From BACL21 sp038141525 (GTDB lineage Bacteria > Bacteroidota > Bacteroidia > Flavobacteriales > Flavobacteriaceae), in assembly GCA_038141525.1 (NCBI GenBank), contig JAYQIF010000008.1, positions 186,001 through 250,000 of the forward strand: 64,000 nt of DNA, written 5' to 3'. A program made the position numbers and the translations under genes. The notes beneath the pieces were generated by a model. That model made no database searches and was not told the origin of the DNA. It saw nothing but the letters and a program-made list of their open reading frames with translations. Of this stretch, positions 1 to 8,703 are shown in pieces. Position 1 is the first letter of the stretch. Every line of letters starts with the position of its first letter.

Positions 1-196
1 CCAATCGGGACAGAACATCGGCGGTATCGGCCATCTGAGGAATGGCCTTAGGTGAGACAAAACTTCCAAAATCAAGCGTGTCAAATCCACATCCTAAAAG
101 CGCCTGAAGATAACCCACCTTGTACTGAGTCGGGATAAATGTTTTGATGCCTTGCATGGCATCTCTCGGGCACTCGATAATTTTAACCGAAGACAT
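1..196 (-). CDS. Hydroxymethylglutaryl-CoA lyase, N-terminal part (cut by window edge)
   Basis: Only the first 65 codons are inside the window. The reverse-strand translation begins MSSVKIIECPRDAMQGIK and continues with YLQALLGCGFDTLDFGSF and VSPKAIPQMADTADVL. This is the start of the DRE-TIM metallolyase barrel of HMG-CoA lyase: the ECPRD segment carries the metal- and substrate-binding Arg-Asp pair, and FGSFVSPKAIPQM is a family signature. The enzyme cleaves 3-hydroxy-3-methylglutaryl-CoA to acetoacetate and acetyl-CoA at the end of leucine breakdown. That fits the leucine-type dehydrogenase near 8 kb. The catalytic Cys loop lies outside the window. It follows the LysE gene on the same strand with about 57 bp between. 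Confidence 0.85.
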   Translation of the reverse strand, partial: MSSVKIIECPRDAMQGIKTFIPTQYKVGYLQALLGCGFDTLDFGSFVSPKAIPQMADTADVLSRL

Positions 197-252
197 GTTT
201 AAAGATACAAAATACTGTTGCCTTAGCTCAAGATTTTAACAACAAAACAACC

Positions 253-855
253 CTATGGCCAGAGGACATAAAGACCCAAAAGCGCAAAAATTCCGGATTG
301 TATCACTTTTAATGTATTGGGATGCTTTGTAAGCCACCCACGTAGTCTCGAAAAGCGCTGAGCGAACAGTGCAATCAATCCGAATATTACGGCAGAGACC
401 AAAATAAATATACCTCCTAAAACAAAAAATTGAAAGGCTTTTGAACCTGTTTCGTCCCATAAAAAGGCAGGAAATAATGACACAAAAAATAAAAACACTT
501 TGGGGTTTGAGGCATTGAGTATCACACCTTTTCGATACCACCAAGCCATATTGTGATTTTGAATATTCTCTTGTTCAAGGTCACCAGAAGAACGCGCTAT
601 GGTATAAGCCAGATATAGTAAGTACCCTCCGCCACCAACTTTTATCAAAGTAATAAGCTCAGGCCACCGTTCGATCACAGCCACAAATCCAAAAGCCAAA
701 AGACTGGTGTGCAAAAGACAGCCACTGAGCAATCCAAGGGTAATCATCCACCCCGTGCGCGCACCATAGGCGATTGACTGGGTAGCGACGAAAATATTGT
801 CAGGTCCTGGGGTAATGGCCAAAAGAGCACAGGCGAGAGCAAAAGTCCACAACAT
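253..855 (-). CDS. LysE/RhtB family amino-acid exporter
   Basis: A hydrophobic protein of 200 residues with about six membrane segments. Near its N-terminus it has the LysE-family signature ITPGPDNIFVATQS, followed by the small-residue stretch typical of the fold. The family exports amino acids or derivatives such as Lys, Thr or homoserine across the inner membrane; the substrate here cannot be read from sequence. I chose the ATG at 855 because it starts directly with the first membrane helix and lies 7 bp past the pyrD stop. The longer open frame to 918 would overlap pyrD. It is probably cotranscribed behind pyrD. Confidence 0.85.
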   Translation of the reverse strand: MLWTFALACALLAITPGPDNIFVATQSIAYGARTGWMITLGLLSGCLLHTSLLAFGFVAVIERWPELITLIKVGGGGYLLYLAYTIARSSGDLEQENIQNHNMAWWYRKGVILNASNPKVFLFFVSLFPAFLWDETGSKAFQFFVLGGIFILVSAVIFGLIALFAQRFSRLRGWLTKHPNTLKVIQSGIFALLGLYVLWP

Positions 856-862
856 ATCGGTC

Positions 863-1881
863 TTATTTACCTGCCAAGATGGCTCGATTAATGTTGCGAA
901 TAAGCCCTGGACCTTCATAAATAAAACCTGTATACAACTGAACTAGCGTCGCACCCGCAGCGAGTTTATCCAAGGCATCTTGTGGCGAATGTATCCCCCC
1001 GACACCGATTATGGGAAAAGCTGCCTTACTTTTTTGGTGCAGATAACGGATTACCTCGGTCGAACGCTGTGTGAGCGGTTTGCCACTGAGCCCACCTGTC
1101 TCTAACTTGTTTGGGTGATTCAGGCCTTCTCGACTCAAGGTGGTATTTGTGGCAATCAGCCCTGCAATTTTTGTTTCGGTGATAATTTCGATGATATCGT
1201 CCAGCTGGCCTTGTGTTAAATCTGGTGCAATTTTTAGTAAAATTGGCTTGGGATTGTCTTTAGTATTGTTGCGGTTTTGCAGCGTGTTTAAAAGCTCAGT
1301 GAGCGGCCCTTTTTCCTGAAGATCTCGAAGATTAGGGGTGTTTGGAGAGCTCACATTGACCACAAAATAATCGACCTCATCAAATAAAGCCTCAAAGCAA
1401 ACTAGGTAATCATCAACAGCTCTGTCATTCGGGGTGATTTTATTTTTACCGATGTTGCCTCCTATTAGTACTCGGCCCTTATTGGATTTGAGGCGCTCCA
1501 CTGCATGTGCAACACCCTTATTGTTGAAACCCATACGATTGATCACGCCTTTATCGTCTGGAAGTCTAAACAATCTTTTTTGGGATTCCCCTCCTGTGGC
1601 TTGGGGGTTACCGTGCCAATCTCAATAAAGCCAAAGCCAAAATTTGACAGTTCTTTGTAAGCCAAAGCATCTTTATCAAAACCCGCTGCTAAGCCTACCG
1701 GATTTGGAAAGGTCAAGCCAAAAACTTCGCGTTTCAAGCGGGGTTGGTTCAAATGATAATAACGGCGTATTAGTGGCCCCAATCCAATGGCATGAACCCA
1801 TCGAATCAGTCTAAAACTCACATGGTGAATTTTTTCTGGGTCAAAAAAGAAAAAAATCGGTCTGAGTAGCCTTTGATACAT
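863..1881 (-). CDS. pyrD: Dihydroorotate dehydrogenase (quinone), class 2, frameshifted
   Basis: Fourth step of pyrimidine synthesis: oxidises dihydroorotate to orotate with FMN, passing electrons to quinone at the membrane. The N-terminal half (GLTFPNPVGLAAGFDKDA, then GTVTPKPQEGNPKK) and the C-terminal half (VVNVSSPNTPNLRDLQ with the catalytic Ser; GGLSGKPLTQRSTEVIR; GGIHSPQDALDKLAAGA) lie in different frames. The break is a run of six T at 1576-1581. A seventh base restores KKRLFRLPDD and a protein of about 339 residues, normal for class 2. The N-terminal amphipathic extension (YQRLLRPIFFFFDPE) is the membrane-association part. A promoter lies just upstream. The indel is probably sequence error. 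Confidence 0.9.
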
Positions 1882-1897
1882 AGTGGGAAATTCAATA

Positions 1898-1905
1898 CAA
1901 AATTA
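1898..1905 (-). promoter_or_regulatory. Candidate -7 box of the pyrD promoter
   Basis: On the minus strand this reads TAATTTTG, an exact match to the Bacteroidetes TAnnTTTG box, 17 bases before the pyrD ATG. No clear TTG stands 19-20 bases further upstream (TTA is there), so the call rests on the -7 element and position only. Confidence 0.45.
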
Positions 1906-1984
1906 GCATTAAAAGCACTAATTTTACAGGAGATTTGAGATTTTTTACTGGTTCAATCCGACCGTTTAAACAAAAGCGACATTC

Positions 1985-3217
1985 ATGATTTCAAAACCAC
2001 ATCTCATCGACCGATTCATGCGTTATGTGACTACGGACACCGAGAGCGACCCCAATTCATCGACCACCCCCAGCACTGAAAAACAATGGGATTTGGCAAA
2101 GGCACTCGTTCAAGAGCTCAAAGATATCGGGCTCAGTGAGGTCACCATCGATGAAAACGCCTATGTAATGGCCACCTTACCCAGCAATGTCGATCATCAT
2201 GTGCCGACCATCGGGTTTATCTCGCATTTTGATACCTCACCGGATTTTACAGGGGCCAATGTGAAACCGCGCGTCATCGAAAACTATGATGGAAAAGACA
2301 TACTGCTTAATAAGGACCAAAACATCATTCTTTCCCCGAAAGAATTTGATGACCTTTTACTTTATGTGGGCAATACACTAATTGTGACCGATGGCACCAC
2401 CCTACTCGGCGCTGATGATAAAGCGGGAATTACAGAAATTGTCTCGGCTATGGAGTACTTGGTTCAGCACCCACAAATCAAACACGGTCCTATCAAAGTC
2501 GGTTTCACGCCTGATGAGGAGATTGGGCGTGGTGCCCATAAATTTGATGTGGCAAAATTCGGGGCAGATTGGGCCTACACGATGGATGGCAGTCAAATTG
2601 GAGAACTTGAATTTGAAAACTTTAACGCCGCAGGGGCCAAGGTGACGATCAGCGGCAAAATGGTTCATCCAGGATATGCCAAAGGCAAAATGGTCAACAG
2701 CATGTACATCGCTCAGCAATTTGTGGCGGCCCTACCCGCTGAGGAAACTCCAGAAAAAACAGACGGGCGCGATGGATTTTATCATCTGCATCACCTCAGC
2801 GGTGATGTCGAACAAACCGAGTTGTACTATATCATTCGCGATCACGATCGGAGCCGTTTTGAAGAACGCAAAGCCTTGATGCATCAAATCGCAGAGGACA
2901 TAAACAAAGATCTAGGGTTAGAGCGCGTGGCTGTAGAGATTAAAGACCAGTATTTTAACATGCGTGAAAAAATTGAGCCTATGATGCACATCGTGGACTT
3001 GGCTCAAGAGGCCATGGAAGCTGCTGGCATAACCCCCATCATCAAACCCATACGTGGTGGCACAGACGGGTCGCAACTTTCATTCATGGGGCTCCCTTGT
3101 CCCAATATTTTTGCTGGGGGGCATAATTTTCATGGCCGATTCGAATATGTTCCTGTTGAAAGTATGATAAAAGCAACAGAGGTTATTGTGAATATTGTCA
3201 AAATGGCCGCTAAATAA
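1985..3217 (+). CDS. pepT: Peptidase T (tripeptide aminopeptidase, M20B)
   Basis: A dizinc M20-family exopeptidase of 410 residues that removes the N-terminal residue from tripeptides in the cytoplasm. The metal and catalytic motifs are in order: SHFDTSPD (His81, Asp83), GADDKAG (Asp144), FTPDEEIGRGAHKFD (Glu178/179), TMDGSQIGELEFENFNAA (Asp ligand), and GGHNFHGRFEY near residue 380 (last His ligand). The dimerisation domain lies between about residues 205 and 320, with KMVHPGYAKGKMVNS as its conserved opening. The length is normal and the frame intact. It is transcribed divergently from pyrD. Confidence 0.93.
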   Translation: MISKPHLIDRFMRYVTTDTESDPNSSTTPSTEKQWDLAKALVQELKDIGLSEVTIDENAYVMATLPSNVDHHVPTIGFISHFDTSPDFTGANVKPRVIENYDGKDILLNKDQNIILSPKEFDDLLLYVGNTLIVTDGTTLLGADDKAGITEIVSAMEYLVQHPQIKHGPIKVGFTPDEEIGRGAHKFDVAKFGADWAYTMDGSQIGELEFENFNAAGAKVTISGKMVHPGYAKGKMVNSMYIAQQFVAALPAEETPEKTDGRDGFYHLHHLSGDVEQTELYYIIRDHDRSRFEERKALMHQIAEDINKDLGLERVAVEIKDQYFNMREKIEPMMHIVDLAQEAMEAAGITPIIKPIRGGTDGSQLSFMGLPCPNIFAGGHNFHGRFEYVPVESMIKATEVIVNIVKMAAK

Positions 3218-3281
3218 AGTGAACAAAATATTTTAACTAACTTTTACGAGGAATTAATAAACTTATACAGATGATATTAAA

Positions 3282-5585
3282 ATGTCGTTTTTTTTTTTTT
3301 TTTTCATATTGGTCGCCATGATCCTTCAGACCTCATTAACTCATGGGCAACAAACATATCAACTCGATTGGGGATTTAATATCAATGGGGCCAATGCATC
3401 ACTAACGATAGAACAAGGGGACACCGTTGAATGGACCTGGATTGATACTGGTCAGCACAATGTCATCAATACAGTCAATGCTGTTGAGACATTTGATAGT
3501 GGACTTTTACAGGGTGTTGGGACGACCTTTTCACATACGTTTACAGAAGTCGGCGTGAATGATTACGAATGCAGCCCACACAATAACAATATGTTTGGCA
3601 CAATAACAGTTACTGCACCTGCCAATAATAATTTTTATTTAGCACCAAATGGGGTCACTTGTATGTGTCCAAATGCTGCTGTTGGGGACTCTGGTGATCC
3701 AGGAGATGGCGTTGTTTATACGAAAAGAGAAAGAAACGAAATTACTCCACAAAACGCAGCAACGACCTGCACCAGTGGGATAACAGATATGTCTAATCTC
3801 TTTGATGGTCAAGTTTCTTTTAATGAAAACATATCATCATGGGACACCAGCCAAGTGACAAATATGTATGGTATTTTCTATTTAAACTTTGCATTTAATC
3901 AAACACTAGAATTTTGGGATGTATCAAATGTGATCAACTTTAGTTATATGTTTGGAAGGGCAAAGTCATTTAATCAACCATTGAACGGATGGGATGTATC
4001 ATCAGGTCAATTTTTTGAGGGTACATTTATTGGTGCAGCTTATAATTTACCACTTGATAATTGGGACATGAGTAATGCAGAGGAGGCTTGGGTTATGTTT
4101 GGTGAGGGAGAATTTAATCAACCCATAGGCAATTGGGATGTTAGTAATATTAACAGCTTCGGGGCGATGTTTTATCGATCACAATATAACCATCCACTAA
4201 ATAACTGGGATGTTTCTTCCGGAACCATAATGGAAGATATGTTTGCCCAATCACAATTTAATCATCCTTTGACTGATTGGGATGTCAGTAATGTAACGAA
4301 CATGAAATACATGTTTGGAAATAGCAATTTTGATCAACCTCTTAATAGTTGGGATTTCTTAATAATGCCTCTTTAAGCGTTGAGAATTATGACGCATTAC
4401 TAGAAAGTCTCTACGATCAAAATTTAAATAATAAATTCTTCGGTGATTTAAATTTAAATTATTGCAATTTAATTGATCATGACGGACTTATAAATGATCG
4501 TGGTTGGATCTTTGAAGAACAAGAAGGTCTTTTTATTGGTTCCTTAACTGCTCCTCCAGATATTATTAATGAAACAGACCCTGGCCTATGCGCAGTCTCA
4601 AACGTTGATTTAGGACAACCAACCGCTGATAGCTGTGGAACACTTTCTATCACAAATAACGCCCCAACTGAATTCCCTCTTGGAATAACTACAGTTACCT
4701 GGACTCTTATTGATGTAAATGGAACCACTGTAACTGATACCCAACAAGTTGAGGTAATAATGGTCGCAGATGAGGCTGAGGTATGTTATGTCACTGCCGA
4801 CACAGTACAACCGAACGTCAATAGAGTATTTATCACATCAGATCCTACTCTTAGCGGTCAAAACGTTGAATTTCACGAAGTCCAGCGTGAAACCCCTTCA
4901 GGTGGTTATGAAACCATCGGGTTCATTGTTCCACCAGAAGACTCATTCTTGGATGTAACATCAGATAACAATACTCAGGCCTATAGATACAAGGTGCAAA
5001 CCACAGATGTCTGCGGTCAAGTTTTGACTCTTTCAGATTTTCACAAGAACGATATTACTGCAAAGCAGTATCGCAACAAACAACTCTGTAAATTTGGCCT
5101 GGAACCCTTACATAGGTGTTTCATTCAACACCTACAATGTTTACAGGAGTGTCAATGGAGCGAACTATGAGCTCCTCACCTCACTCTCATCGACCAATAC
5201 ATCCTACAATGATACGTCTGCAAATGTGGTGGACAACTTCTATGAGTACTACATATCAATCGACGTAGCCTCTTGTAGCACTGATCCCATTCAAAGTTTT
5301 GAGCTAGAGTCCAATCGTGAGTATATCAATCCAAATTTGGCCATTGGTGATAAGGCGTGGTTAAGGGATTCTATTAAATTTTATCCCAATCCATCATCAG
5401 GTAGGGTAAACGTATCGGTAAGTGAAGGAATTGATGTGAAGATCATGACCATCTACTCCACTCTTGGAAGTTATCCTTCAAACTTCAATGAGCCAAAAGC
5501 TCGACCTAAAGCTTACCTAGGGGTTTATTACATCAAAACGCTGACCGATAAGGGCACGGTCAGTCACTCTTTAATTAAGCAGTAA
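3282..5585 (+). CDS. Secreted cupredoxin / BspA-like (DUF285) repeat protein with type IX sorting domain, two frameshifts
   Basis: About 767 residues after repair. A signal peptide (residues 1-23) is followed by a plastocyanin-like domain (about 25-110) with a full type-1 copper set: His59 in QHNV, then Cys97, His100 and Met104 in ECSPHNNNMFG. Next come a C-M-C-P module, about seven 24-residue DUF285 repeats built on WDVSNVTNM (about 140-365), a HYR-like beta domain, a fibronectin-like stretch, and a C-terminal sorting domain (FYPNPSSGRVNVSV to SLIKQ). The T9SS would secrete it to the cell surface. Seventeen T follow the start codon pair directly. The frame breaks near 4363 (one A missing in ttaataat) and near 5068 (one extra or two missing bases). 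The function is unknown; adhesion or copper/redox work at the surface is inference. Confidence 0.75.
3288..3304 (+). repeat. Homopolymer tract of 17 T inside the signal-peptide codons
   Basis: Seventeen consecutive T encode the Phe run of the secreted protein's signal peptide. With 17 T (or 14, 20) the ATG at 3282 is in frame. With 18 (or 15), an ATG at 3271 would be in frame instead, giving MILKCR before the Phe run. The third class leaves both starts out of frame. Tracts like this slip readily during replication, and also during sequencing. Confidence 0.8.
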
Positions 5586-5602
5586 GCCTTTATAAGATAA
5601 AC

Positions 5603-5633
5603 AAAAAAAAGCCTCCCCATGGGAGGCTTTTTT
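5603..5633. terminator. Bidirectional intrinsic terminator
   Basis: Perfect seven-pair stem GCCTCCC-CAT-GGGAGGC, with eight A on the left and six T on the right. It sits between the convergent sorted protein (+) and yajC (-), so it can serve both. Confidence 0.9.
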
Positions 5634-5652
5634 GATTACTTAATCATGCGAC

Positions 5653-5930
5653 TCACTTCTTGTGCTTGAGCTTTTGACTCAATTCCAGAGAAATACTGGA
5701 GCGCTCAAACTTCATTTTTCCTGCGCCAGATTCCAAAATACACGTCTGCTCATCGGTAAGATCAAGTACTTTGGCATGAAACCACTTTTGGTCACTACCT
5801 TATCTCCTTTTTTGAGCTCAGCTGCAAACTTTTTTTCTTGTTTGGCACGCTTCATTTGAGGGCGTATCATAAAAAAATACACCACCAAAAACATGAGTAT
5901 GAGCGGCATGAAGCTTGAAATATTCTCCAT
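5653..5930 (-). CDS. yajC: Preprotein translocase subunit YajC, frameshifted
   Basis: Small accessory subunit of the Sec translocase (SecDF-YajC). One N-terminal membrane helix (FMPLILMFLVVYFFMIRPQ) is followed by the conserved basic segment RPQMKRAKQEKKFAAELKKG and DKVVTKSG. The frame then breaks at 5779-5781: one base missing from an AAA run. One added base gives SGFHAKVLDLTDEQTCILE and a normal end at 5653, a protein of about 92 residues. It lies behind nusB and the DUF1573 gene on the same strand, an order common in Flavobacteria. Confidence 0.85.
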
Positions 5931-5951
5931 CTTTATCGCAAATTATATCGC

Positions 5952-6428
5952 TTATTGTACTTTGATCGGTGAACCTTCCACAGCACCATTCTTAGGATTT
6001 ACGAAGGCTTTGATACTGATCATTTCTTTTCCCTTTTGGGTGTTGGCGGTAATGGTTACTGTTTTGCTCACTTGATTCTTGCCACTACCGTTGAATTTCA
6101 CCAACATCTCACCAGTCTCTCCCGGAGCAATTGGGGTTCTTGGGTATTGTGGCACAGTACATCCACATGAGCTTTTGGCATCAACGATCACTAAATCAGC
6201 CTCTCCTGTGTTGGTGAATGAAAATACGTGCTCTTGGGCCTCACCTTGGTTGATGGTTCCAAAATCATAAGAAGTTTCTGCAAAACTCATTACAGGATAC
6301 TTATCCGCTTGCGTGTCACGCTCTGCCGCGGCCGCAACGTTATCTGCACTTACTTTGTCTGCAGCATTATCCTTGCACGAGGTCATTCCTAGTACCACTA
6401 GTGCTGCTAAAAACAATGTCTTTTTCAT
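5952..6428 (-). CDS. DUF1573 lipoprotein
   Basis: 158 residues with a lipoprotein signal (LVVLGMTSC, Cys18). After an Ala-rich linker comes one DUF1573 domain (about 45-150) marked by YDFGTINQGE, FSFTNTGEADLVI, SSCGCTVPQYPRTPIAPGETG and a final VKFNGSGK strand. DUF1573 is an Ig-like (ASH/PapD-type) beta domain very common in Bacteroidetes envelope proteins. Its molecular role is unknown. The SSCGCT pair of Cys is a conserved feature of the family. It sits 74 bp after nusB and 21 bp before yajC, so the three probably form one transcript. Confidence 0.85.
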   Translation of the reverse strand: MKKTLFLAALVVLGMTSCKDNAADKVSADNVAAAAERDTQADKYPVMSFAETSYDFGTINQGEAQEHVFSFTNTGEADLVIVDAKSSCGCTVPQYPRTPIAPGETGEMLVKFNGSGKNQVSKTVTITANTQKGKEMISIKAFVNPKNGAVEGSPIKVQ

Positions 6429-6502
6429 GATAAATTAATTTAAAATAGATTAAAATTGATTTGTTGACTTAAGGGTGCCCAATTTAGGGATTTTTTCGCG
6501 TT

Positions 6503-7447
6503 TTATCTCAACCCGCGCTCATTTTTGTTGAGTTCGTCTTTGGACATTAAATCCTTCACGACGTTGTCCAAAATACCGTTAATGAACAAACTGCTTTTTG
6601 GGGTGGAGTATTCTTTGGCATTCTCCAAATATTCATTTATCGTGACACGCACAGGGATGGAGGGGAAATGCAAAAACTCACAAATACCCATCTGCAGCAT
6701 GAGCAAATCCAAATCCGCGATGCGCTCTCGATCCCAATTCGGTGTTTTTCCCTGAAGTACCTCTTGCAACTCATCCTGATGTCTCAATACACTACGAAAG
6801 AGCTTTTGCCCAAATTGTTGGTCGTCTTGATCTTTAAATACGCCCAAGGTGAACAACTCACTTGATCGGCTAGGCTTTATTTTACCCAGAAGTTTTACCA
6901 GTGATGTATTGACCCATGGAAAATCATCGATCCAGGTGAGACTTTTATCCTCTATATAGTCATAGAGCTTGTCGTTTTGGGCCAAAATCTCTTTGTAAAA
7001 CCGGACGATAAATTCGCGATCTTGTTCAAAACTCGGCTGTTGTATATCCAAGTACTCTTGATACCAGTGTGCTTGCTTGAGCTGATTAAATAAAATGACC
7101 ACATACTCGTCATCTTGTTGCCAATGCTTGAGCTTCTTGTTTTTGGCAAACTGCGCTAAGATTTCGTTCTGATCTATTAAATCAACGAGCTTGTTATCGA
7201 TAAAGTTTTTACTTGGGTTGCGCTCATGGTCACTTGCAAAATACTTATTCTGTGCGCGTTGAGTGAATTTTTCGGCTTGAGTACGAACAGCCACAATCAT
7301 GAGCAAGAGTAAGGCCTGAAGCTCTTGCATTTGTTCCAGACTCTGGGTCAGGAACTTCTCTTGACCGACTTGATCGAGTTCCTCGCTTTGGTGGTGCGCA
7401 TATAAAGTTTGTAAAACTTTTACCCGAATGTGTCGTCTGGTCAACAT
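6503..7447 (-). CDS. nusB: Transcription antitermination factor NusB (long Bacteroidetes form)
   Basis: NusB joins NusE (S10) on boxA RNA to prevent early termination in rRNA operons. The protein has 314 residues, about twice the E. coli length. The N-terminus keeps MLTRRHIRVKVLQTLYAHHQ. The NusB core is split by a long insertion and resumes at about residue 225 with DRERIADLDLLMLQMGICEF and VRVTINEYLENAKEYSTPKS. The long form is usual for this phylum, so the size is not an anomaly. The frame is intact. The first gene of a probable nusB-DUF1573-yajC unit. Confidence 0.9.
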   Translation of the reverse strand: MLTRRHIRVKVLQTLYAHHQSEELDQVGQEKFLTQSLEQMQELQALLLLMIVAVRTQAEKFTQRAQNKYFASDHERNPSKNFIDNKLVDLIDQNEILAQFAKNKKLKHWQQDDEYVVILFNQLKQAHWYQEYLDIQQPSFEQDREFIVRFYKEILAQNDKLYDYIEDKSLTWIDDFPWVNTSLVKLLGKIKPSRSSELFTLGVFKDQDDQQFGQKLFRSVLRHQDELQEVLQGKTPNWDRERIADLDLLMLQMGICEFLHFPSIPVRVTINEYLENAKEYSTPKSSLFINGILDNVVKDLMSKDELNKNERGLR

Positions 7448-7508
7448 AATTGTAAAGAACTTGTGCTTAATTGGTAGAATTGTAAGGCAAATATAAGACT
7501 ATTGGCCA

Positions 7509-8606
7509 TTAATTGCCGTTTTTGCGCGCATCAATACGCTGCTGGGCAACATTAAAAGCGGCCTGATGTGAGGTAATATCCTCACGATCTGACATTTGCA
7601 ATAGCTCTAAAGTGGTATCAAAAATATGCTCGGTCTTGCGCATGATTTCTGCTCGACCATAATGCTCTAGTTCTGCATAAACATTGATGATTCCTCCGGC
7701 ATTAATAACAAAATCAGGAGCATAGACTATCCCGCGATCTTTGAGCATTGCACCATGCCGCCGTTCGTCTGCGAGTTGATTGTTCGCCGCACCTGCAATG
7801 ACCTTGGCTTTGAATTGACCAATTGTTTGATCATTAATGGTCGCTCCCAAGGCACAGGGTGCATAAATATCTACAGGAGCGTTGTACAAATTGTCTCCGG
7901 CATAAATCGTCACGTGATATTTGTCTCTTACGGCTTCCAGACGTTCTTGATTTATATCTGCAATAAGTACTTTGGCGCCTTCATTGGTCAGATGTTCTAC
8001 CACAGCCTCGCCGACATGCCCAATGCCCTGAACTAAGACGGTTTTGTCTTCCAATAGTGCACTACCAAAAGCGTGCTGGGCCGCAGCTTTCATTCCCATA
8101 AACACACCATATCCCGTTATTGGTGATGGATTCCCCGCTCCACCATTTTCTTCTGAAATTCCAGTAACGTAAGGCGTTACGGTTCGCACCAAATCCATAT
8201 CGGCAGTTTCCATACCGACATCCTCAGCGGTGATGTAGGTCCCTCCCAGACGATGCACAAATTCAGCAAACTTCAACATTAACTCGGGTGTCTTTTGGGT
8301 TTTGGCATCTCCAATAATTACTGCCTTACCTCCACCGAGATTCAATCCTGTTATCGCAGATTTATAGGTCATCCCTCTCGACAGTCGCAACACATCGATT
8401 AGGGCCTCGTTTTCACTGGCATAGGACCACATACGCGTCCCACCAAGTGCTGGGCCCAAAACCGTACTGTGAACACCAATTATTGCCTTTAATCCAGTAT
8501 CTTTGTCTTGACAAAAAACAACTTGTTCGTGGTTATCAAAAGCCGTATTGCCGAATACGGAATGCGCTGAAGATTGCGTCTTTAGGTCGATTGGGGTTGT
8601 TGTCAT
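7509..8606 (-). CDS. Leu/Glu/Phe/Val dehydrogenase (leucine-dehydrogenase type)
   Basis: 365 residues. NAD-dependent oxidative deamination of a branched-chain amino acid to its 2-oxo acid and ammonium is the likely reaction. Visible motifs: LGPALGGTRMW (substrate loop), MTYKSAITGLNLGGGKAVI (catalytic Lys region), TAEDVGMETADMDLV, and the Rossmann dinucleotide motif VLVQGIGHVGEAVV near residue 195. The short length and LGGGKAVI favour leucine dehydrogenase over hexameric glutamate dehydrogenase. It would feed the pathway ending in the HMG-CoA lyase at the window start. It has its own promoter and is divergent from the ABC exporter. Confidence 0.85.
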   Translation of the reverse strand: MTTTPIDLKTQSSAHSVFGNTAFDNHEQVVFCQDKDTGLKAIIGVHSTVLGPALGGTRMWSYASENEALIDVLRLSRGMTYKSAITGLNLGGGKAVIIGDAKTQKTPELMLKFAEFVHRLGGTYITAEDVGMETADMDLVRTVTPYVTGISEENGGAGNPSPITGYGVFMGMKAAAQHAFGSALLEDKTVLVQGIGHVGEAVVEHLTNEGAKVLIADINQERLEAVRDKYHVTIYAGDNLYNAPVDIYAPCALGATINDQTIGQFKAKVIAGAANNQLADERRHGAMLKDRGIVYAPDFVINAGGIINVYAELEHYGRAEIMRKTEHIFDTTLELLQMSDREDITSHQAAFNVAQQRIDARKNGN

Positions 8607-8631
8607 TTACGGATCCGTTAAAAAACCAAGG

Positions 8632-8662
8632 CAAAAATACCTAAGAACTGACGATTCTGCAA
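8632..8662 (-). promoter_or_regulatory. Promoter of the leucine-type dehydrogenase
   Basis: On the minus strand: TTG (8660-8662), 20 bases, then TATTTTTG (8632-8639). This matches the Bacteroidetes sigma-A consensus, and the gene's ATG follows 25 bases later. Confidence 0.7.
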
Positions 8663-8703
8663 AGAAATTAATTATTATTGATAATTTATCAAGATGTACG
8701 CGT

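Noticed and set aside
7905..7930. CACGTG core resembling a parS site (also near 11987, 13629 and 45661)
   Set aside because: Only the six-base centre matches; the flanks do not form the 16-base palindrome of parS, and all lie inside coding regions far from parAB.
8548..8703. Longer start for the ABC exporter
   Set aside because: The frame is antisense to the 5' end of the dehydrogenase gene and its promoter. The exporter family begins at the ATG at 8704.
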